Source: Neobacillus soli NBRC 102451
GTDB lineage: Bacteria; Bacillota; Bacilli; Bacillales; Cytobacillaceae
DNA: 64,000 bases
Assembly (NCBI RefSeq): GCF_001591665.1
Contig: NZ_BCVI01000005.1
Location: forward strand, 62,001-126,000
Reading direction: 5' to 3'
Positions within the stretch are counted from its first letter, which is position 1. Each line of letters starts with the position of its first letter. The notes under the pieces were generated by a model, which was not told where the DNA came from, did no database searches, and saw only the letters and a list, made by a program, of their open reading frames with translations. Both the position numbers and the translations under genes were made by a program. Positions 46,882 to 56,462 of this stretch are shown one piece after another.

Positions 46882-47535
46882 ATGGCTAATCAATATGCAG
46901 TAATTGGTTTAGGACGATTTGGGATCAGTATTGCTTCAAAGTTATTTGATTCCGGTCAAGAGGTGCTCGGTATAGATGTCAATGAGGAGCGGGTCGATGA
47001 GTCACACCCTTTCGTTACACATGCACTAATTGCAGATTCAACGGATGCAGAGGCACTAAAATCAATTGGAATCCGGAATTTTGATACGGTCATCGTGGCG
47101 ATCGGGAATGATATCCAAGCGAGTATTTTAAGCGTATTACTTCTTAAGGAATTAGGTGTAAAAAAAGTAATTGCGAAGGCTATTAATAAGCTCCACGGTC
47201 AGGTTTTAAGAAAAGTTGGGGCGGATTGGGTTGTCCATCCGGAGCGGGATATGGGTATTCGTGTTGCGCATCAGTTATTATCACCCAATGTATTGAATTT
47301 CATTGAAATATCGAAAGATTATAGTGTCGAAGAAGTAAAAATTCCGGATAGAATGATGGAAAAAACGTTAAGAGAACTTGACTTAAGAGCTAAGTTTAAT
47401 TTGAGTGTGATTGCCATTCGCCAAGATGATGATATTAATATATCACCTTCACCAGATGAGAAAATTGGTTATGGTGACGTATTAGTAGTAATTGGAAAAA
47501 ACCGAGATTTAGAAAGATTCGCTAATTTAGAATAA
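46882..47535 (+). CDS. ktrA: Ktr potassium uptake regulatory subunit (RCK, KtrA/KtrC)
   Basis: 217 residues. The N-terminal Rossmann RCK domain has VIGLGRFGISIASKL for nucleotide binding, and the C-terminal TrkA_C domain (about 135-217) binds c-di-AMP in known members. It forms the octameric ring that gates the channel. ATG 46882 lies ten bases after GGGAGG; GTG 46876 is too close. Confidence 0.92.
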   Translation: MANQYAVIGLGRFGISIASKLFDSGQEVLGIDVNEERVDESHPFVTHALIADSTDAEALKSIGIRNFDTVIVAIGNDIQASILSVLLLKELGVKKVIAKAINKLHGQVLRKVGADWVVHPERDMGIRVAHQLLSPNVLNFIEISKDYSVEEVKIPDRMMEKTLRELDLRAKFNLSVIAIRQDDDINISPSPDEKIGYGDVLVVIGKNRDLERFANLE

Positions 47536-47593
47536 AAAAACTCCTAATCCAATTCGATTGGGGGATTTTCAAAATGGATTGGAGTGGATTTGA

Positions 47594-48745
47594 ATGAACT
47601 TTTCGAAAATAGAAACATTAGATGAACGGCTTGAGCTAATGAGGATCCTTTCAAAACAGTTCCTATTAAGAGCACACCAGGTAGATATCGAAGGAAGTTT
47701 TCCCTTTGAAAATATTCAGGACCTAAAAAATACAGGTTATACCTCATTAACCGTGCCAGCTAAATATGGGGGGGAAGAGATCCCGCTTTATGATTTGATT
47801 CGCCTTCAAGAAATGATTGCAGAAGGCGATGGCGCAACCGCTCTTTCCATTGGATGGCATATGGGAATCATCTTAAATCAAAATGAAAAGAAGACATGGG
47901 AAGAGCCAATGTTTAAGTTACTTTGCGAAAAGGTGAAAAACGGCTCGTTAGTGAATAGCGCTGCAACGGAGCCTAAAACAGGCAGCCCAACTCGGGGCGG
48001 CAGGCCAGAAACGACTGCAGAAAAGAAGGGGCAAAGCTGGGTTATAAATGGCAGGAAGACATTTACGACAATGTCCCCGGTGCTTGATTATTTTATCGTT
48101 AGTGTAACAATAAATGAAACCATGGGAGCAGCCAACATTCTCGTTCCTCGTGAAGGAAAAGGAGTGGGGATTGAAGAAACATGGGATAGCATTGCCTTAA
48201 GAGGGACGGGAAGTCATGATTTAATTCTAGATAATGTTGTTGTCCCTGAAGAGTATCTAATGGAAATGTTAAGTCCTGAGGGCAGAGGTGTAAATGGATG
48301 GCTTCTCCACATTCCAGCTTGTTACCTTGGTATTGCCAAGGCCGCGAAAAGGTATGCTATTCAATTTGCTAAGGAGTATTCGCCGAATAGTATCGCTGGG
48401 ACAATAATCGAGTTGCCAAATGTCCAACAAAAAATTGGTGAGCTTGAATTGAAATTAATGCAGGCAGAGTACTTTTTGTATGGGATTGCAAAACAGTGGG
48501 ATCAATCCAATGAACAGGAAAGAAGAAAAATGGGACCGGCTTTAGGGGCAGCAAAATTAACAGTTACCAATGCGGCAATTGAGATAGTAGATTTGGCTAT
48601 GAGGATAGTCGGAGCAAAAAGTCTTTCCATGAAGAATCCCTTACAACGTTATTATCGGGACGTAAGAGCAGGGATTCATAATCCCCCTATGGACGATATG
48701 ACAATGCAGTTTTTAGCAAAGAACAGCATTTTGAACCATAAGTAG
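47594..48745 (+). CDS. Acyl-CoA dehydrogenase (YdbM-like)
   Basis: 383-residue flavoprotein of the acyl-CoA dehydrogenase fold, resembling B. subtilis YdbM. LTVPAKYGGEEIPLYDL near residue 55 and NSAATEPKTGSP (FAD region) are seen, and LRGTGSHDLILDNV marks the middle beta domain. C-terminal helices include RIVGAKSLSMKNPLQRYYRD. The usual catalytic Glu position cannot be assigned by eye. It is not in an obvious fatty-acid operon. A terminator follows. Confidence 0.85.
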   Translation: MNFSKIETLDERLELMRILSKQFLLRAHQVDIEGSFPFENIQDLKNTGYTSLTVPAKYGGEEIPLYDLIRLQEMIAEGDGATALSIGWHMGIILNQNEKKTWEEPMFKLLCEKVKNGSLVNSAATEPKTGSPTRGGRPETTAEKKGQSWVINGRKTFTTMSPVLDYFIVSVTINETMGAANILVPREGKGVGIEETWDSIALRGTGSHDLILDNVVVPEEYLMEMLSPEGRGVNGWLLHIPACYLGIAKAAKRYAIQFAKEYSPNSIAGTIIELPNVQQKIGELELKLMQAEYFLYGIAKQWDQSNEQERRKMGPALGAAKLTVTNAAIEIVDLAMRIVGAKSLSMKNPLQRYYRDVRAGIHNPPMDDMTMQFLAKNSILNHK

Positions 48746-48751
48746 TTGAAG

Positions 48752-48784
48752 ACCAGCCGTTTATATGAACGGCTGGTTTTAATA
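48752..48784 (+). terminator. Terminator after the acyl-CoA dehydrogenase
   Basis: ACCAGCCGTT and AACGGCTGGT with a six-base loop and TTTTAAT after it. Confidence 0.82.
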
Positions 48785-48885
48785 TAGCTGCGTAACCAAT
48801 ACCCTTGCAAGAAATATCAACCATCTTGTAATCGCTTTCCTCTATTATATATGGTGGAAAATTGAACAGATTATTTTGGCCATTA

Positions 48886-49074
48886 TTAATGATCATAAGG
48901 ATATCCAATCTGAACCCCATTAATGGCTCCCGGTTCGTCTATTACTTCTAAATTACTTAGATAATTATTTAATTCCATTTGCAGTTCTTTTGGTGCACCT
49001 GACTTTAAATGCCAATTGCCAGGTTCATCCACGAAATAAGGGCTCTTAGTAAATTCAGGTCTAATTCTTGGCAT
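48886..49074 (-). CDS. Small hypothetical protein
   Basis: 62 residues beginning MPRIRPEFTKSPYFVDEPGN, with an acidic, Leu/Asn-rich centre. GAAGGGAAG lies upstream of the ATG. It is soluble, Pro/Asn-rich, with no recognised motif. The 140 bases between it and the acyl-CoA dehydrogenase stop contain a terminator only. Upstream, 49075-49579 has no gene but carries promoters for ltaS. Confidence 0.5.
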   Translation of the reverse strand: MPRIRPEFTKSPYFVDEPGNWHLKSGAPKELQMELNNYLSNLEVIDEPGAINGVQIGYPYDH

Positions 49075-49291
49075 AAAACTCTTCCCTTCATTACTTAATT
49101 ATTCTTTTGCCTTTTATGCTTACCAATTTCACATTAATCCATGCAAAGATAAGACTATAATCGTATTGCATACCCAGAGTTTCCGGTTTATGATGATTAG
49201 AAATGATTGTTCCCTTAGGTCATAAAGAACTGTAGTCGAACCGGTTAATCGTAGCTATTTCATCAAATAATTCAAAAATATATAAAAAAAA

Positions 49292-49318
49292 TGAAACTAA
49301 ATGAAAAATACTTCCGTC
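49292..49318 (+). promoter_or_regulatory. ECF (SigM-type) promoter upstream of ltaS
   Basis: TGAAAC (49292-49297), a 17-base spacer and CGTC (49315-49318), the classic SigM/SigW/SigX pattern. The gap to the gene is about 255 bases. In B. subtilis a lipoteichoic-acid synthase (LtaSa/YfnI) is under SigM control, which supports the reading. Confidence 0.6.
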
Positions 49319-49498
49319 TTATCTAATTGAAGGTTGAAAATAGTCATGTCCCATTAGCAGCTCACATAAAAATAAAAGGGATGTTATAATAAGCTAGGAA
49401 AAATCAAACTCTAAATACAATTGAACGATTGTCGAAACAAATAGAATAATGACAAAAAATATAGTTTTGAAAAATACATAAAATGGCATAAATTACGA

Positions 49499-49527
49499 TT
49501 TTACTTTTAAAGAAAATGTGATATAGT
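49499..49527 (+). promoter_or_regulatory. SigA-type promoter upstream of ltaS
   Basis: TTTACT (49499-49504), a 17-base spacer and TATAGT (49522-49527). It lies 53 bases from the coding start and would give basal expression. Confidence 0.6.
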
Positions 49528-49579
49528 AATTTAGGTTCGTTTACCGAAGTTAATTGGTAAGTGAGGGGAGAATTTAGGA

Positions 49580-51529
49580 ATGAATAAAATTAGATTACCC
49601 AAAACATTAAATAATAATCATATTACGTTTCTTGCTATTGCCGTTGTCCTATTTTGGCTGAAAACCTATGCGGCATATCAAATTGAATTTAAATTAGGAA
49701 TTGATAATAACCTGCAGAAATTTTTGTTATTAATTAATCCATTAAGCTCAGCGCTTTTCTTTTTTGGTATTGCCCTGCTTTTTAAGAAGCATACAAAGCT
49801 AATTATGATTAGCATAAATTTCCTGTTATCGTTTTTATTGTATGCGAATATTGCTTATTACCGCTTTTTTAATGATTTCATAACTGTGCCTGTATTAATG
49901 CAAACAAAAACAAATGCTGGACAGCTGGGGGACAGTGCAATTTCCCTAATGTCACCGTTCGATATTTTTTATTTTACAGACATGTTTATTTTAATTGCTT
50001 TAGCTCTAACAGTTTTTAAGAAAGTTACGGTAACGAACAGAAAGTCTTTTAAAATTGTTCTATTATTTTCAATTACTACCTTTCTATTTAACCTAGGTTT
50101 AGCCGAAAAAGATCGTCCGCAGCTGCTTTCACGGTCTTTTGACCGAAATTATTTAGTTAAATATCTGGGTGCGTACAACTTTACCATTTATGATGTCATT
50201 CAAAACATTAAATCATCAAGTCAGCGTGCTTTGGCTGACAGTAGTGATATTACTGATGTTGAGAATTATCGGAAAGCGAACTACTCACCGCCAAATCCAA
50301 AATACTTTGCTAAAGCTAAAGGAATGAACGTGATATACGTTTCAATGGAATCCTTCCAAAGCTTTATGATTGATTATAAAATGCCTGACGGACGGGAAGT
50401 AACACCGTTTTTGAATTCCTTGGCACATGATAACAATACTTTTTATTTTGAGAACTTTTTTCATCAAACAGGCCAGGGGAAAACATCTGATGCTGAATTT
50501 TTGATGGAAAACTCATTATATCCTATGGGCCAAGGTGCAGTATTTGTAAACAAGGCTCAGAACACCTTTCAGGCAGCTCCGGCCATCTTGAAAGGGTACG
50601 GGTATAATTCAGCCGTATTCCATGGTAATTACAAAACGTTCTGGAATCGAAATGTCATGTATAAAGCATTAGGCTATGATCAATTTTTCGATGCTGATTA
50701 TTATAGCATGTCAGATGAAAATACAAAGAACTATGGGATGAAAGATAAACCATTCTTTAAAGAATCAATGCCAATGCTTGAAAACTTAAAGCAGCCATTC
50801 TATACAAAGTTTATTTCATTATCGAACCATTTTCCGTTTGCAATGGATCCATCAGATACAGATTTCCCTGCAGGTGATTATGGTGATACGGTTGTCAATC
50901 AATATTTCCAATCTGCAAATTATATGGACCAAGCATTTGAACAATTTTTTAATGATTTAAAAACATCTGGGTTATATGATAATACAGTAATTGTAATGTA
51001 TGGTGACCACTATGGCATCTCTGAAAACCATAATGATGCGATGGCAAAAGTCCTTGGCGTTGACGATATTACACCAGCTCTTAATGCACAATTACAACGT
51101 GTACCATTATTTATTCATGTACCTGGTGTAAAAGGCGGCATTCAAAAGCAATACGGTGGGGAAGTCGATGTACGTCCGACTGTTCTTCATTTATTAGGTG
51201 TTGATACAAAGGATTACATGGAATTTGGATCAGATTTATTATCAAAGGAACACCGTGATTGGGCTTTATTCAGAAATGGTGACTTTGTATCCTCTAAAGG
51301 TTACCAAATTAAAGGGAAATGTTATTCGCCAGAAACTGGTGAATTGTTAGAACAGACAGATGTCTGTAAGGATATTGATGGGAAAGTAAATACTGAACTG
51401 CAAATGTCCGATGAAATAGTTTATAAGGACTTATTGCGTTTCTACGAGCCTGAAGGCTATACGCCAATTAATCCTGATGACTATGAATATTTAAGTCCTA
51501 AAGGAAGTAAAGGGACAAATGCACAATAA
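49580..51529 (+). CDS. ltaS: Lipoteichoic acid synthase (LtaS family)
   Basis: 649 residues. Five N-terminal transmembrane helices (about 1-175), a signal-peptidase-like site after SSSQRALA (about residue 217), and an extracytoplasmic sulfatase-fold domain. The catalytic Thr lies in TGQGKTSDAEF, followed by VMYGDHYGISENHN and the metal ligands near SLSNHFPFAMDP. It polymerises glycerol phosphate from phosphatidylglycerol onto the glycolipid anchor. GGGGAG precedes the ATG. B. subtilis has four paralogues; which one this matches is not resolved. Confidence 0.92.
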   Translation: MNKIRLPKTLNNNHITFLAIAVVLFWLKTYAAYQIEFKLGIDNNLQKFLLLINPLSSALFFFGIALLFKKHTKLIMISINFLLSFLLYANIAYYRFFNDFITVPVLMQTKTNAGQLGDSAISLMSPFDIFYFTDMFILIALALTVFKKVTVTNRKSFKIVLLFSITTFLFNLGLAEKDRPQLLSRSFDRNYLVKYLGAYNFTIYDVIQNIKSSSQRALADSSDITDVENYRKANYSPPNPKYFAKAKGMNVIYVSMESFQSFMIDYKMPDGREVTPFLNSLAHDNNTFYFENFFHQTGQGKTSDAEFLMENSLYPMGQGAVFVNKAQNTFQAAPAILKGYGYNSAVFHGNYKTFWNRNVMYKALGYDQFFDADYYSMSDENTKNYGMKDKPFFKESMPMLENLKQPFYTKFISLSNHFPFAMDPSDTDFPAGDYGDTVVNQYFQSANYMDQAFEQFFNDLKTSGLYDNTVIVMYGDHYGISENHNDAMAKVLGVDDITPALNAQLQRVPLFIHVPGVKGGIQKQYGGEVDVRPTVLHLLGVDTKDYMEFGSDLLSKEHRDWALFRNGDFVSSKGYQIKGKCYSPETGELLEQTDVCKDIDGKVNTELQMSDEIVYKDLLRFYEPEGYTPINPDDYEYLSPKGSKGTNAQ

Positions 51530-51579
51530 ATAATGCAGTATTTCGAAAGTCAAAACAAAAAAAGGTTTTTAAAAAATAT

Positions 51580-51620
51580 AAAGCAGAGGACATTTTTACA
51601 TATGTCTTCTGCTTTTTTTT
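51580..51620 (+). terminator. Terminator after ltaS
   Basis: AAAGCAGAGGACAT and ATGTCTTCTGCTTT form a stem, followed by TTTTTTT. Confidence 0.9.
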
Positions 51621-51700
51621 ATTATAAAAAATAGCTATGAGTTTTTGGGTATCATATAATAGATAAAACAAATTATATTGCAAAAGTTAGGAGAAATCGC

Positions 51701-52213
51701 ATGAGAGACGTCACCTTATTAAATATATTTGAACATCATATTGCCCAAAAATATTTGAACCGTTCCGGCCTTGCCCATGCGATTGCTGTAGCCTATCATG
51801 CCTTTCAATTAGCGAAAGAACATCATGTGGACGTCGATATTGCGGCTAAAGCAGGACTCCTTCATGATATGGGTCACTATACATGGTATAAAAACGGCAA
51901 ATGGGATTATGATCTGTACAAGCAAAACGATATCCACCCGATAAAAGGCGCAGAAAGGGCTCATAAGCTCCTGATTCGTCTTGGTGAGAATCCAATTAAA
52001 GCTAAAACCATAGCACTTGCCATTCTATTCCATACCGATTCCTTTTTGCCTTCAAACGACATTGTAAGAACACCGCTACAACAAATTGTGAAATGGGCTG
52101 ATGAGAAGGATGAAGAGGAGGGCGGGATGCATCATTACCGAACGATTGACCATGAACGGGCAAAACAAAGCATTATCCGTTTAGACCAATGGATTGAAAA
52201 GGAGAGCGAATAG
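51701..52213 (+). CDS. HD-domain phosphohydrolase family protein
   Basis: 170 residues. The HD motif is in GLLHDMGHYTW, with an upstream His in GLAHAIAVAYHA and a later His/Asp pair in ILFHTDSF and VKWADEKDE. This is a stand-alone metal-dependent hydrolase of the YqeK/nucleotide-hydrolase superfamily type. Substrate unknown. GGAG lies upstream of the ATG. A strong terminator follows at 52219. Confidence 0.75.
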   Translation: MRDVTLLNIFEHHIAQKYLNRSGLAHAIAVAYHAFQLAKEHHVDVDIAAKAGLLHDMGHYTWYKNGKWDYDLYKQNDIHPIKGAERAHKLLIRLGENPIKAKTIALAILFHTDSFLPSNDIVRTPLQQIVKWADEKDEEEGGMHHYRTIDHERAKQSIIRLDQWIEKESE

Positions 52214-52218
52214 ACGAG

Positions 52219-52254
52219 AAGGCTGTCCTCATCTTACGAGTACAGCCTTCTCTA
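52219..52254. terminator. Terminator between convergent genes
   Basis: AGAAGGCTGT and ACAGCCTTCT with a 15-base loop. Confidence 0.83.
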
Positions 52255-52261
52255 ATATACC

Positions 52262-52738
52262 TTATTTCCGACGAAAGCCCTCTTCACGCAAAAATGCCTC
52301 CGCTTCTAGATATGTATCGAAGCTTTCATCAAGGTTTAATCCAAAATAAATATTCCATGCATCGTTTTCATTTATTAAAAGGAGAAGATTGTTTTCACCA
52401 TCAACCCAGCGTTCCCCATTTGAATCTTCATCGACGGCTTCCTCGGCAGCGGTTTTTTCTAAAGGTGATAGAGCTTGAATCGAGTGAGTCAACAATTGTT
52501 TTAGTTGATCTGCGCTGAAATCACGAATATTCACCATACCTTTTTCATCCGTATTATAATTCTCAAGCTGTCCGGCATATGCAAAGCCATTTCCATTTGG
52601 GTGTAAATGGTAAACGATATTTTTCTTATCTGAGATGCTGTTCGCAAATTGAAAGTTGATACGTCCCAGAGAGACATTTTTTCTTTCTAATTCTGGAAAT
52701 GATTCGATAATCGCTAATTTTTCATTAAAAGTAAGCAT
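52262..52738 (-). CDS. Hypothetical protein, 158 residues
   Basis: A soluble, acidic protein. FPELERKNVSLGRINFQF and YHLHPNGNGFAYAG sit in the N-terminal half, and NENDAWNIYFGLNLDESFDT near the C terminus. No domain is recognised. ATG 52738 follows GGAGGAAACAACT well; ATG at 52753 would include that site. The 220-base gap to the next gene holds a plus-strand terminator (52821) and a palindromic operator (52881). Confidence 0.65.
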   Translation of the reverse strand: MLTFNEKLAIIESFPELERKNVSLGRINFQFANSISDKKNIVYHLHPNGNGFAYAGQLENYNTDEKGMVNIRDFSADQLKQLLTHSIQALSPLEKTAAEEAVDEDSNGERWVDGENNLLLLINENDAWNIYFGLNLDESFDTYLEAEAFLREEGFRRK

Positions 52739-52820
52739 AGTTGTTTCCTCCATCTATTCATGTAAATATCTTTAATCATACAGATATTTTACCCAAACCA
52801 CAAACCTTATGAAAACGCCC

Positions 52821-52853
52821 GCTTCGAAAGGTATAAACTTTTGAAGCTTTTTT
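52821..52853 (+). terminator. Orphan plus-strand terminator
   Basis: GCTTCGAAAG (52821-52830) and CTTTTGAAGC (52838-52847) with a G-U pair, followed by six T. No plus-strand gene lies just upstream, since the HD gene already has its own terminator at 52219. Confidence 0.7.
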
Positions 52854-52880
52854 AATTAATATATTGAAAATATTCTTTTC

Positions 52881-52898
52881 TAGTGTAAAATTACACTA
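52881..52898. promoter_or_regulatory. Palindromic operator overlapping a promoter
   Basis: TAGTGTAA-AA-TTACACTA is a perfect 18-base inverted repeat. TTGAAA (52864-52869) and TAAAAT (52886-52891), 16 bases apart, form a possible promoter with the operator on its -10. A half-site TTTAGTGTAG recurs at about 52936. Confidence 0.6.
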
Positions 52899-52961
52899 TA
52901 GAGGGAAAATAAGGAAAGTTTTAGAGTTAATACCATTTAGTGTAGGAATGAGGGAGATTAA

Positions 52962-55900
52962 ATGGGGCCGAATATGAGGGAAGAGAGAAGAAAAATTTTT
53001 CGACAGGAGTTATTTACCTTAAAAGAAGAAGGATACTTAGCAGATACAATTGTAGAGGAAGTTGCAAAGGCGCACAAGCAATACCATATGGATTTACTGG
53101 AAATTGAAGCCATTCCTCACCCGCCAGAAACGAATGTACCTATCCAAAAAACAGTAGATGTCAAACCGCCAAAAGTTAAAAAGACATTGACACCAGAAGA
53201 GGTGCGCGAAAGAAATATTACTTGGTCATTAAACATAGGTGTTATCTTTTTATTAATAGGTGGCATGTTCGTAGCAACAAGTAATTGGGAATCCATGTCA
53301 AGTCTCATGAAAAGCGGATCGATTGCGTTTGTTGCACTATTATTTTACGGTATTGGATTCCTTACGAAAAGGGTATTGCATATTGATAAAACAGCATTTG
53401 CTTTTATCGTCTTAGGAAGTTTGTTTTTGCCTATGCTTATTCTTTCACTAGGATGGTTTGGCCTTTTAGGATCGTATTTATCGATATTTGGTGAAGGACG
53501 ATATCTGCTCGGCATGTTTGGAAGCTTTCTACCGCTTATCGTTTATTTTCTTTTTGCCAAGAGCTTAGGGTCCAGACTATTTGTTTGGTTTACTTATGTT
53601 TCGCTATCTATTGGGGTGGCCTTTTTATTTGCCAGTCTGCAATTTAAGATCGATTTCTTTTATCTTGGTATGATTGTTTTTAATGCTATTCTCATTTATG
53701 GCTATCACAAGATGAAAAAATTAGACTCTTTTATATTATTTACAAGGGAATTTGTTCACTACGTTCAAGTTAATCTTGTTCTTTCCACACTTTTCATGCT
53801 TTTTTTATACGACAACGAGGTCTTGTACAGCTTTAACCTGGTGTTAACCGCTGTAATCTATTTATCGATGATGTATGTGAGTGGAAGAAAGGAATATCAT
53901 TTTATTTTCACTGTCATGATTGTTTATGGTGCCTATCAGCTGATAGAGCATAGCTTCCTTGATTCTTTTGGTGAGGTTGTCTACGCTTTAATTGGATTTG
54001 GAATGGTATTTGTTCCGAAAGCATTGGACGAACGGTTTGCTTTAAATAAGGTATTTCAATATACGAGTGCGGTGATTTCGGGGTTCGCCTTTATCTACAT
54101 CACTCTTGAAGGAATTCTGCTTCGTGCGGGGAATCCATCGATTGTGCTGATGCTGGCCTATTTGATCATTGCAGCTAACTTTATTTATTTATCCCATACT
54201 AGTCCCAGAAGATTATTTCCCTATTTAAGTACTGTGTTTCTGGGCTCGGGCATTTACGAGGCACTAGCTTTATTGTGTAAACCATTCGTGGCAATCAATT
54301 ATTCGCTTACGTTATCGTTTACGGGTTTTATCCTGTTTATAGTGTTTGGGGTTGCTCTAATATCAAAGTACACAAAAATCATTCAAGCCGCTTCCAGAGA
54401 TATCGGGCTAGCAATTATAGCACTCGCTATGATGTCAGCAATGGTGTTCATGCTATGGTGGGAATTGGGTGTCATGCTCTTGCTTCTAGTGATTGCAGCC
54501 TATCTCCTACTTAAGAATGAGACGAGGAGTACAGTAAAGGAATTGGCTTTATGGGGTTTACCAACTTCACTTGGTCTTTCCGTCGTTTTCTTCGGGGAGG
54601 AAATAATCACCAATTCCCCTACCTATTTTTTAGAATATGGCTATGCGGTTAACTTTGCTGCCGGTGCCGTACTTGTGTTATTGTCCAGTATTGTTTGGAG
54701 AAAAGTAGGAGAAAAAGATTTAAACAGATTTTCATTATTTACATCCCTTGTACTTTATACCATTGCCCTAATCCATGCATTAGTAAGTCCGATTAATCAA
54801 TTGTGGGTTCAGCCCCTTTTGCTGTTGGCCGGAATTGGGATGTATTACAATTTCTATAAAAAGCTTGCAGTAAAATGGGGAGCTTTTCTGGTCAGTACAG
54901 CAGTATTACTTTCATACTTTTCATTGCTCCATTCTATTTCGCTGAAAATTCCATTCAGCCAAACAATGAATTCGTTCATCGCTTCGACAAGTGCGGTAAT
55001 CCTATTGTTTATTGCTTATCTTTGTCGAACAAAGGACTGGGACTTATCAAATGCCTTTGCCTGGATGGGTCACATTATTTATCCAATTGTTCTTGTTTAT
55101 ACTTGGTTTGTTTATCAAACTGACGCCATTTTTAGCTTTCTTTTAGCGTTGTTGGTATATGGAATAAGTTCAAGATTGATCGTAAATGAATGGAAGATCA
55201 AAGCGTTTCTTTATGGAAGTTTTACGTCGTTATTTATTGTTGTTTCAACTGGATTGGAGTCTTTCATAGGGCAATATTTTGGGCGGTATGAATTCCCAAT
55301 TACCAGCGCCCTGCTTTTCATTTTCACACTTGTAGTTAGTGGAGAATACAAGAAACGGACAGCTTTTTTTCTAGTTCCATTTTCAATGTTCGGAATTGGG
55401 TCCATGCTTATGATCTATCCGTTTGGCTGGCTTCCATATCTTATCACGATGGCATATATTGTGGGGACACTTTTTTATATGCATAGAATCAAATGGGATG
55501 TATTTGGGATTGTTCCATTATTCTTAGCATTTATTGCAACCGTTTCATTCGCCTATATAAGTGAAATGGATAAGCTAGAAAAAATGCTTCTTATTGGGGC
55601 ATTGGGCATATCGATGACAGTAATCGGGCAAAGCGTTTATAAGAAGCTGTTTGAAAGTGGGGAAAAATTCAAGGAAATAAAGATAGACGGATATACGGCA
55701 GTTTCCTTCCTGTTCTTTTGGCTCATGTACTTTTTTCCGAATCCATATATATGGAGCAACGCACTGCCCGGAGTGCTTATTGCCGTCTCTATTTGGCTGC
55801 AAAGAAAAAGGGTACCGGCAAGTCTCTCTGTTTTTATGCCCATCCTTGCGGGGATCTATTTATTACAGCCCTATTATTCAATCATCGCTGAGTTGAATAT

Positions 55901-56369
55901 CCCGGCATTATGGGAACGTGAAGTGGGTGTCCTGCCATTTATTATGCTGATTATTTTCATCCGACTCAGTTTAAAAGGCCGCTATTCAGATATAACGAAA
56001 GCCATCCAATGGGGAGTACTCATTATTGTTTCCTTGTTATTAATCCAGGATGGTTTAGCGAGTAATACCATTTATGATGCGGTTATTTTAGGTTCACTGT
56101 CATTGCTATCAATGATGGCGGGGATGTTCCTGCAGATAAAATCATATTTCTTCGTGGGGACTGGTGTTTTACTATTAAATGTTTTCCTGCAAACAAGACC
56201 ATATTGGGGTCACATGCCATGGTGGGTCTACTTATTAATTGCTGGATTAATTTTAATTACCGTTGCCAGCTTTAATGAATGGCATAAGCAAAAAGCACTA
56301 AAGGGCGAATCAACCTTTATTAGCTTCTTGAAGGAAAAAGTAATGGATAAAATAAAAAGATGGGATTAA
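52962..56369 (+). CDS. Giant polytopic membrane protein, unknown function
   Basis: 1135 residues. The N-terminal 90 residues are cytosolic and charged (EERRKIFRQEL, KTLTPEEVRERN). From about residue 95 to the end there are more than twenty hydrophobic segments of 18-22 residues, ending in a short basic tail (EWHKQKALKGEST, DKIKRWD). It resembles large DUF2157-like or SCO7613-like repeat membrane proteins in layout, with no identified catalytic motif. ATG 52962 lies seven bases after GAGGGAGA. It is monocistronic behind a palindromic operator. It could be a scaffold or a transporter. Confidence 0.7.
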   Translation: MGPNMREERRKIFRQELFTLKEEGYLADTIVEEVAKAHKQYHMDLLEIEAIPHPPETNVPIQKTVDVKPPKVKKTLTPEEVRERNITWSLNIGVIFLLIGGMFVATSNWESMSSLMKSGSIAFVALLFYGIGFLTKRVLHIDKTAFAFIVLGSLFLPMLILSLGWFGLLGSYLSIFGEGRYLLGMFGSFLPLIVYFLFAKSLGSRLFVWFTYVSLSIGVAFLFASLQFKIDFFYLGMIVFNAILIYGYHKMKKLDSFILFTREFVHYVQVNLVLSTLFMLFLYDNEVLYSFNLVLTAVIYLSMMYVSGRKEYHFIFTVMIVYGAYQLIEHSFLDSFGEVVYALIGFGMVFVPKALDERFALNKVFQYTSAVISGFAFIYITLEGILLRAGNPSIVLMLAYLIIAANFIYLSHTSPRRLFPYLSTVFLGSGIYEALALLCKPFVAINYSLTLSFTGFILFIVFGVALISKYTKIIQAASRDIGLAIIALAMMSAMVFMLWWELGVMLLLLVIAAYLLLKNETRSTVKELALWGLPTSLGLSVVFFGEEIITNSPTYFLEYGYAVNFAAGAVLVLLSSIVWRKVGEKDLNRFSLFTSLVLYTIALIHALVSPINQLWVQPLLLLAGIGMYYNFYKKLAVKWGAFLVSTAVLLSYFSLLHSISLKIPFSQTMNSFIASTSAVILLFIAYLCRTKDWDLSNAFAWMGHIIYPIVLVYTWFVYQTDAIFSFLLALLVYGISSRLIVNEWKIKAFLYGSFTSLFIVVSTGLESFIGQYFGRYEFPITSALLFIFTLVVSGEYKKRTAFFLVPFSMFGIGSMLMIYPFGWLPYLITMAYIVGTLFYMHRIKWDVFGIVPLFLAFIATVSFAYISEMDKLEKMLLIGALGISMTVIGQSVYKKLFESGEKFKEIKIDGYTAVSFLFFWLMYFFPNPYIWSNALPGVLIAVSIWLQRKRVPASLSVFMPILAGIYLLQPYYSIIAELNIPALWEREVGVLPFIMLIIFIRLSLKGRYSDITKAIQWGVLIIVSLLLIQDGLASNTIYDAVILGSLSLLSMMAGMFLQIKSYFFVGTGVLLLNVFLQTRPYWGHMPWWVYLLIAGLILITVASFNEWHKQKALKGESTFISFLKEKVMDKIKRWD

Positions 56370-56400
56370 GGAGGATAAACTGCTAAACGGTTAATTTCTG

Positions 56401-56429
56401 TTGAATATAATCATAAAGTTTGTTATAAT
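56401..56429 (+). promoter_or_regulatory. SigA promoter of the antiporter leader
   Basis: TTGAAT (56401-56406), a 17-base spacer and TATAAT (56424-56429). Predicted start near 56436. Confidence 0.72.
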
Positions 56430-56462
56430 AGTATTAATTAAATAATTGTTGAATTTGGAGGA

